Origin: Candidatus Raymondbacteria bacterium RIFOXYA2_FULL_49_16
GTDB taxonomy: Bacteria; Fibrobacterota; OXYB2-FULL-49-7; XYB2-FULL-49-35
Assembly: GCA_001789205.1 (NCBI GenBank)
Contig: MFYT01000088.1
Location: 1 to 29,486, forward strand
Direction of reading: 5' to 3'
DNA length: 29,486 nucleotides
This document shows, piece after piece, positions 25,154 through 29,486 of this stretch. The position numbers were made by a program, and so were the translations under genes. The first letter of the stretch is position 1; each line of letters opens with the position of its first letter. Below the pieces are notes generated by a model that worked only from the letters and a program-made list of their open reading frames with translations, had not been told where the DNA came from and searched no databases.

Positions 25154-25926
25154 GGAATGGTCCTGTTCCGCGGAAAACCCAGGGTTTTAACGTGCGCTGA
25201 TGAGGTAAGCCTGGCAAGGAGCGTCATGGCCCTGGTTGTGGCCAAGGGTTCCTTTTCAAACATGAAAAGACAGCGCGCAAGCTGTACCATTTTTTCTGGC
25301 CGCTCCATTTCAGTAATGGAAAACGTTCCGCTTTTGCATAAAAAATAGATTATTTTGAGCGGCGCCGCCTTGTTTTTACCCGTGCTTTTCATTTCTCCCC
25401 AAAAAGGGGTGCTGTGGACCACGAAGGTTTTTCCCCTTTGCCTGATGGCCACGATCTCATCGCTGATGACGCCATAGCGTTTGCATGCGCGCGAAATGGT
25501 GGTTTTGCCGCTGCCCGATACTCCTGGAAAGACAATTGCCATGTTGTCGCGGATGATGCCAGCCGCGTGCATAAGGCAGCCCTGTTTGCGTATGAGCAGC
25601 GAAGAATAGAGAATTCTCAGGAAAGAATCGAACGAATACCTGTTGTCAGCAATGTCCAGCGTTCCCCGCATCAGGCTCATGTTGAAAATGCATATAAAGT
25701 CAAAGCGACGTATTGTCAGTATCATTTTATGCTCAGAAAGACAGGGGATCATGGGTCCTTTTTTTCTGGTAAAAGACCGTATGGTCAGAACAGCGTTGGG
25801 GCGGCCATGGCAGGTAAAGCTGGAATAGCGTTTTCTAATTTTAATTGCCCGGGTGTATGGAAGAATGAAGCAACAGCGTATTCCCGCGATGGATAGCGTG
25901 AGCCGGCTATTGGTCTTTTGGCGCAT
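25123..25926 (-). CDS. HPr kinase-related P-loop protein
   Basis: A 267-residue protein. The Walker A sequence GVSGSGKT (135-142) is preceded by LMHAAGIIRDNMAIVFP and followed by ISDEIVAI (154-161) and VHSTPFWGEM, the order seen in HPr-kinase-related proteins, which share the HprK/PCK fold. HPr kinases phosphorylate a serine of HPr; no HPr or PTS gene is in the window. Related proteins phosphorylate lasso peptides or occur beside PqqD-like and NTP_transf_5 proteins, both present at 9084-10491. The gene starts inside the last 20 bases of the WecA-like gene and overlaps the methyltransferase gene by 31 bases, so it is part of the operon. A modifying kinase role is inferred. The first 70 residues are basic and less conserved in appearance. 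Confidence 0.78.
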   Translation of the reverse strand: MRQKTNSRLTLSIAGIRCCFILPYTRAIKIRKRYSSFTCHGRPNAVLTIRSFTRKKGPMIPCLSEHKMILTIRRFDFICIFNMSLMRGTLDIADNRYSFDSFLRILYSSLLIRKQGCLMHAAGIIRDNMAIVFPGVSGSGKTTISRACKRYGVISDEIVAIRQRGKTFVVHSTPFWGEMKSTGKNKAAPLKIIYFLCKSGTFSITEMERPEKMVQLARCLFMFEKEPLATTRAMTLLARLTSSAHVKTLGFPRNRTIPWPFLIQQKQ

Positions 25927-27022
25927 TTTTCTTGTATATCATGAGAAACGCGATAAGGATGAAAAAACAGCTGGATTGGAATATGGTGAAAATAAGGTCA
26001 AGTCCCTCGGCTGTTCTTAGCACCAGCCCGCTAAATCCTGAGACAATACAGGTGAGAAAGATCATAATCACCGCGCCCTTGGGCGAGAAACCCATGTCCG
26101 TGAGGCGGTGGTGAAAATGGTCCTTTCCCGTAAAGTGGATCCATTCGCTTGCGCTCTTAACCTTGCCGGTCCGTATGCGCATTATTGTTGTTAGGGTCAT
26201 GTCAAACACCAGCACGCCCATAATGACAGCGGGTGCAATGAGATCAAAGGGGTTGTTGGTGGCCCAGTCACCCATTATGGCCACACTGGCAAGGAAAAAG
26301 CCCAGGAAGTTACTGCCGCCGTCGCCCAGGAATATTTTCGCGTTTTTTCGCGGCCTGAAATTGTGCAGAAAAAAGCCAAGGCAGCTGCCGATAATGGCCA
26401 GACAGAGAAAGGCGAGATAGGGCTGGCCCGTGCGCATGGCAAAAACCGCGAAAAATGAGGCCACAATAATCGATATGCCCGAGGCCAGGCCATCCATGCC
26501 ATCGAGAAAATTCATGGAATTGGTAATACCCACAAGCCAAATGGTCGTAATTATGGCTTCTGTATAAAAACCGCCCAGCCAGTCGGGAATAAAAGAAATG
26601 CGGACGCCAAAAAGAATGACTACTGCCGAAGCCGCGAGCTGGAGTCCCAACCGTATTTTTGCGCTTAGATCGCGGACATCGTCAATAAACCCTGCAAAAA
26701 AAACTATGCCGCTGCCAATCAGGATTCCCTTCATGTTCCAGGAAAAATGAAAATTTAGCAGGATCGTTGTCATAAAGGCGGCGACGATTGCCACGCCGCC
26801 CGTAAGCGGGGTGGGTAGTTTGTGTATTTTCCGTTCGTTGTCCGGATCATCGACAATATTGAACAAAAGGCCAAGACGTATGGCAATGGCGTTGAACAGG
26901 TAGGAGAGGGAAAAGGAGAGAACTATAAGCATGGTCCAGTCGAGAGAAGACGGAATCGCCCCGTTTTGGTGAAGAAAGAGCATACCGCCGAGTAGAATGA
27001 TGTTCAGCGCATGAAGGAGCAT
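25907..27022 (-). CDS. WecA/TagO/MraY-family undecaprenyl-phosphate glycosyl-1-phosphate transferase
   Basis: A 371-residue polytopic enzyme that transfers a HexNAc-1-phosphate from a UDP-sugar to undecaprenyl phosphate, the first step of the glycan. About 11 hydrophobic segments are visible. Conserved features are DDPDNERKIHKLPTPLTGG (58-76), the catalytic Asp pair in FIDDVRDLSAK (114-115), NFLDGMDGLA (171-180), FLGDGGSNFLG (231-241) and the histidine-rich DHFHHRL (301-307), all in family order. This is closer to WecA/TagO than to MraY by these motifs. An AGGG ribosome-binding site precedes the ATG, 2 bases after the PIG-L stop. Its presence in the operon suggests a dedicated initiating enzyme for this glycan. 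Confidence 0.92.
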   Translation of the reverse strand: MLLHALNIILLGGMLFLHQNGAIPSSLDWTMLIVLSFSLSYLFNAIAIRLGLLFNIVDDPDNERKIHKLPTPLTGGVAIVAAFMTTILLNFHFSWNMKGILIGSGIVFFAGFIDDVRDLSAKIRLGLQLAASAVVILFGVRISFIPDWLGGFYTEAIITTIWLVGITNSMNFLDGMDGLASGISIIVASFFAVFAMRTGQPYLAFLCLAIIGSCLGFFLHNFRPRKNAKIFLGDGGSNFLGFFLASVAIMGDWATNNPFDLIAPAVIMGVLVFDMTLTTIMRIRTGKVKSASEWIHFTGKDHFHHRLTDMGFSPKGAVIMIFLTCIVSGFSGLVLRTAEGLDLIFTIFQSSCFFILIAFLMIYKKNAPKDQ

Positions 27023-27024
27023 GG

Positions 27025-27654
27025 TCAGAGCCCTGCCAGGCCAAGATTGAGCAGCATGCGCGGCGTTTTGAACCCTTCGGCGAATTTGACACGGGACTGG
27101 GTACCCCTGAAATTGGCCAGGGCCTCGGCAATGCGCAGGATAGAGAGGTCAGTGATATTGGTGCGGTTCATCTGCGAAGCATGGGCCTTGAGCGACTCGA
27201 GTTTGCTTTCAATGTCAGGGCCAATTTCAAAAAAGATGTTTGGCGTAAAATCGATTGTCGTGGGTACCTCGTAAAAGAGGATGGTCTTAATGTGCCTTGT
27301 CGCTGACAAGGTACAGGCATTTACATAGCGATGGTCCTGGTGGGTGTCCTCGGGCGCGTGAACAAAGACCACGTCGGGCCTTGCCTCTATCACAATAGCC
27401 TCTATTTTATTGATGACATCCGCGTGCTGGGGTATTTGAGTGTCGCGATACCCGCCCCAGAAGAGTTTTTTGAATCCCAGAATACGCGCTGAATTTTCCT
27501 GTTCCGTTTTTCGCACTAGGGGATCGCCGCCTATTTCACCGTGGGTAAGAACAAGGGCCGAGACCGCGTGCCCCATGCGGGAGAGCTTGTGCAGGGTTCC
27601 GCCGCAGCCTATTTCAATGTCGTCGGGATGGGATCCAATGGCAAGGATGTTCAT
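27025..27654 (-). CDS. PIG-L/LmbE-family deacetylase
   Basis: A 209-residue zinc-dependent deacetylase. The motif GSHPDDIEIGCGGT (7-20) provides the His and Asp ligands, and THQDHR near 105 the third ligand. The family removes acetyl from N-acetylglucosamine-type groups of sugars, lipids or thiols. In this operon, between a DegT-type aminotransferase and WecA, it probably deacetylates an amino-sugar or a lipid-linked GlcNAc. AAGGA lies six bases before the ATG. The stop of the aminotransferase gene is 9 bases upstream. The substrate is an inference from context. Confidence 0.9.
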   Translation of the reverse strand: MNILAIGSHPDDIEIGCGGTLHKLSRMGHAVSALVLTHGEIGGDPLVRKTEQENSARILGFKKLFWGGYRDTQIPQHADVINKIEAIVIEARPDVVFVHAPEDTHQDHRYVNACTLSATRHIKTILFYEVPTTIDFTPNIFFEIGPDIESKLESLKAHASQMNRTNITDLSILRIAEALANFRGTQSRVKFAEGFKTPRMLLNLGLAGL

Positions 27655-27663
27655 GCGTTTTCC

Positions 27664-28695
27664 TTACAGCAGAGTGTTGATGGCCTTGATAATTTTCCCT
27701 GTTTCAGCCTGGCTGAGCAGGGGATATATGGGTATAGACACCGCATGCTGATACATGTTGCTGCTGTTTGGGCATGGACATTTTTTCATGTAATCGCCTA
27801 ATAGCTTGTATATTGGCCTGCGCGCCGAGATTCCATTCTTGTTGAGCCTGCGTATCGCTTCACCGGCAAGCCCTTTGTATGTAACGATATATCTAAAATA
27901 AATATTATTCTGCACAATACCACAAGGCAAAACTCGCGGGTTTTTTATTTCCGCTGAATAGCGCGCGGCTATTGCCCGCCGTTTTGCGATAAACCATGCA
28001 AGTTGGTTCAGCTGCGAGAGGCCCATCGCGGCGTGTATATCGGTCAAACGGTAGTTAAAACGGGTCTGGTAATCGTCCTTTTCATCGTATTCCCTCAGGT
28101 CCAGTGTACGCTCCCTGATAGCGGTTGAATTGGTGAGGAGCATTCCCCCTTCACCAGCGCACAGGAGTTTGGTCGCGTAGAAGGAACACACAGCCACGTG
28201 GCCCATGCTGCCGATTTTATTTCCATTGACCTTGGATCCAAATGTATGGGCGCAATCCTCGATAACGGGCACCCCCAGGCGTTTGAAGGGGGCAAGGTCC
28301 TGTGCAAGTCCGAACATATGGGGAACAATAATTGCTTTGATTTTTTTTGTCATAAGGCGCTGTACGGATTCCAACGACAGGTTGGCATTGGTTGGATTGC
28401 AGTCGGCAATGATGGGTTGTGCGCCTACGTAATTGAGGCAGTTCAACAGGGCTGTACATACATAATCTGGTATAATGACCTTGTCACCCTTTTTAATTCC
28501 AAATGCAAGAAGGGCAAGATGGATGGCTGAGGTGCCTGAATTAACGGCAACCGCGTATTTGACACCCGCTGCCTTTGCCATGGCATTTTCAAAGGCCTCC
28601 ACAACAGGACCGCCCGTAACCATGCCCGATTCAAGGACTTTTAACACGTTTTTCCGGTCAGCAGTGGTAATGGTTGGACGTGAATGGGGAATCAT
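27664..28695 (-). CDS. DegT/DnrJ/EryC1/StrS-family sugar aminotransferase
   Basis: A 343-residue PLP enzyme that aminates a keto-sugar nucleotide. Family features: SRPTITTADRKNVLKVLESG at the N-terminus, AVNSGTSAIHLAL (50-62), GDKVIIPDYVC, PVIEDCAHTFGS (143-154), and the PLP-binding Lys176 in SFYATKLLCAGEGG. It is shorter than WecE and diverges strongly from it, so it handles a different sugar. The ATG at 28695 overlaps the stop of the wbqC-like gene by 4 bases. Its place between WbqC and PIG-L suggests that the three act on one amino sugar, which is then N-modified. The exact product cannot be told. Confidence 0.9.
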   Translation of the reverse strand: MIPHSRPTITTADRKNVLKVLESGMVTGGPVVEAFENAMAKAAGVKYAVAVNSGTSAIHLALLAFGIKKGDKVIIPDYVCTALLNCLNYVGAQPIIADCNPTNANLSLESVQRLMTKKIKAIIVPHMFGLAQDLAPFKRLGVPVIEDCAHTFGSKVNGNKIGSMGHVAVCSFYATKLLCAGEGGMLLTNSTAIRERTLDLREYDEKDDYQTRFNYRLTDIHAAMGLSQLNQLAWFIAKRRAIAARYSAEIKNPRVLPCGIVQNNIYFRYIVTYKGLAGEAIRRLNKNGISARRPIYKLLGDYMKKCPCPNSSNMYQHAVSIPIYPLLSQAETGKIIKAINTLL

Positions 28696-29390
28696 ATGGC
28701 GCCTCCGGTCATGAGTATTTCAAGGCTTTTTTCACCGCAATTGAAGAGAAGATCGATAATAGACAGATTGGGAATAAATGTTTTCTGTTCCTTAAAGGCC
28801 ACCTGGGGGTATTGGGGACAGGTGAATTCCTGGTATTGGAGGGAAATGCCTGCTGTGGGAAAGGCATTTTCATCAAGATACTGCTTGCCGCCTGGTCCGG
28901 AAAGATACGTGTCCGCGCTCAAGGCCTTGCAGATAGCTATGAGCCGTTGGGTTGAATGGCCTTTGATCTTCAAGTCAGATGCAAGAACAATGGAACAGCG
29001 CAATCCGAGTATGGTGGCAATGGCTTTTATGAGTGTAGCGTTGAGGTCTGAAAGGCTGTGATACTCGCGCGAAAGAATTGTTGCTATTTCAGGAAAGAAT
29101 TGCTTGAAGAACGGGGCGCGTGAATAATTCATTTCCAGGGCAGCCAAATGCTTTTTCGCCCATTTCTGGCGTGAGTCAACGGTCACTTCACTGAGGAGCT
29201 GAGGAAAGGAATAGTTTACAGGTACTGTCAGAAATTGTTCACCCTGCGCGGTTTTTATGCGATTACGGTTTTGCCATTCGTTTTTGTGGTATTGGGCGTC
29301 GTTGAGCAGTACAAAAGCGTCGCACAGCGCCATCTTGTGAAAATAGCCCACATAAGCGAGGTATTGAGGTTGGTGGATGGCGCAGATCAT
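28692..29390 (-). CDS. WbqC family protein
   Basis: A 232-residue protein that fits the WbqC family, named from O-antigen loci. Recognisable stretches are AIHQPQYLAYVGYFHKM (4-20), VLLNDAQYHKNEWQNRNRIK, FLTVPV, TYLSGPGGKQYLD and FTCPQYPQ followed by LSIIDLLFNCGEKS. The function of the family is not settled; it is assumed to take part in sugar modification such as N-acylation. It is the first gene of the nine-gene minus operon seen in the window, directly before the DegT-type aminotransferase gene, which it overlaps by 4 bases. The ATG at 29390 has no good ribosome-binding site. Confidence 0.88.
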   Translation of the reverse strand: MICAIHQPQYLAYVGYFHKMALCDAFVLLNDAQYHKNEWQNRNRIKTAQGEQFLTVPVNYSFPQLLSEVTVDSRQKWAKKHLAALEMNYSRAPFFKQFFPEIATILSREYHSLSDLNATLIKAIATILGLRCSIVLASDLKIKGHSTQRLIAICKALSADTYLSGPGGKQYLDENAFPTAGISLQYQEFTCPQYPQVAFKEQKTFIPNLSIIDLLFNCGEKSLEILMTGGAI

Positions 29391-29486
29391 TTGACTGTTA
29401 TATTAAATTGTGCAGGTTCATTTTACCAGCAACATTCTACGTTTTTGGATAAAATCGTCCGCTATTATCCGATAGATATATAGACC
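29391..29486. other. region upstream of the wbqC operon, no gene seen
   Basis: The last 96 bases are AT-rich and hold no supportable reading frame. On the minus strand a TATAAC (29402-29397) lies six bases before the wbqC-like ATG, where it could be a -10 element of a near-leaderless transcript, but I see no matching -35 at 16-18 bases. The operon may also continue from genes beyond the window. Confidence 0.3.

Noticed and set aside
25123-25926. true HPr kinase/phosphorylase of carbon catabolite control
   Set aside because: No HPr or PTS gene is nearby and the operon is devoted to glycan synthesis; only the fold-level similarity is claimed.
1-29486. CRISPR array, tRNA, rRNA, insertion sequence or prophage genes
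   Set aside because: No regular direct repeats, cloverleaf sequence, rRNA-like stretch or transposase/integrase reading frame was seen.

Overview
The window carries one large surface-polysaccharide biosynthesis locus of a Gram-negative-type bacterium. The first gene encodes a secreted esterase that ends in a FlgD-like / type IX secretion-type sorting domain with a PNPFNPST-type motif. Such tails are typical of the FCB superphylum (Fibrobacterota, Bacteroidota and related uncultivated lineages), so I infer a member of that group. No ribosomal or other phylogenetic marker is present, and the assignment stays at that level. Coding density is high: no gene-free stretch exceeds about 170 bases. 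Many neighbouring genes overlap by the 4-base ATGA arrangement, so transcription is probably in long operons.

Layout. (1) Positions 170-3268, plus strand: secreted alpha/beta-hydrolase, then a PRMT-like methyltransferase. (2) Positions 10491-3281, minus strand: PqqD-like protein, NTP_transf_5-type nucleotidyltransferase, GT4, GT2, FkbM methyltransferase, Methyltransf_24-like methyltransferase, Wzx flippase, exported MsrA. (3) Positions 10591-16955, plus strand, divergent from block 2: polyprenyl-phosphate GT2, methyltransferase, WecE aminotransferase, SDR epimerase/dehydratase, a methyltransferase-deacetylase fusion, another methyltransferase. A perfect 52-bp palindrome follows at 16961-17012. 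(4) Positions 19425-17006, minus strand: GT87-type membrane glycosyltransferase, then GT4. (5) Positions 19537-20907, plus strand: Wzy/O-antigen-ligase-like membrane protein. (6) Positions 29390-20920, minus strand, nine tightly packed genes: WbqC, DegT-family aminotransferase, PIG-L deacetylase, WecA/TagO-like initiating transferase, HPr-kinase-related protein, methyltransferase, GT4-like, GT4, radical SAM/SPASM protein.

How it fits together (inference). The WecA-like enzyme would start a glycan on undecaprenyl phosphate. WecE, the second aminotransferase, the SDR, PIG-L and WbqC would supply or modify amino/deoxy sugars. At least five GT-A/GT-B glycosyltransferases extend the chain, and the Und-P-sugar GT2 may feed the GT87 enzyme. 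Wzx flips the unit and the Wzy-like protein polymerises or ligates it. Seven methyltransferase domains suggest a heavily methylated product. The dTDP-sugar genes (rmlA/rmlB) and export genes (wza/wzc) are not in the window.

The least explained part is a set of RiPP-type genes inside the glycan locus: a PqqD-like protein next to an NTP_transf_5 nucleotidyltransferase, and, in the other long operon, an HPr-kinase-related P-loop protein and a radical SAM/SPASM enzyme. No precursor peptide was found.
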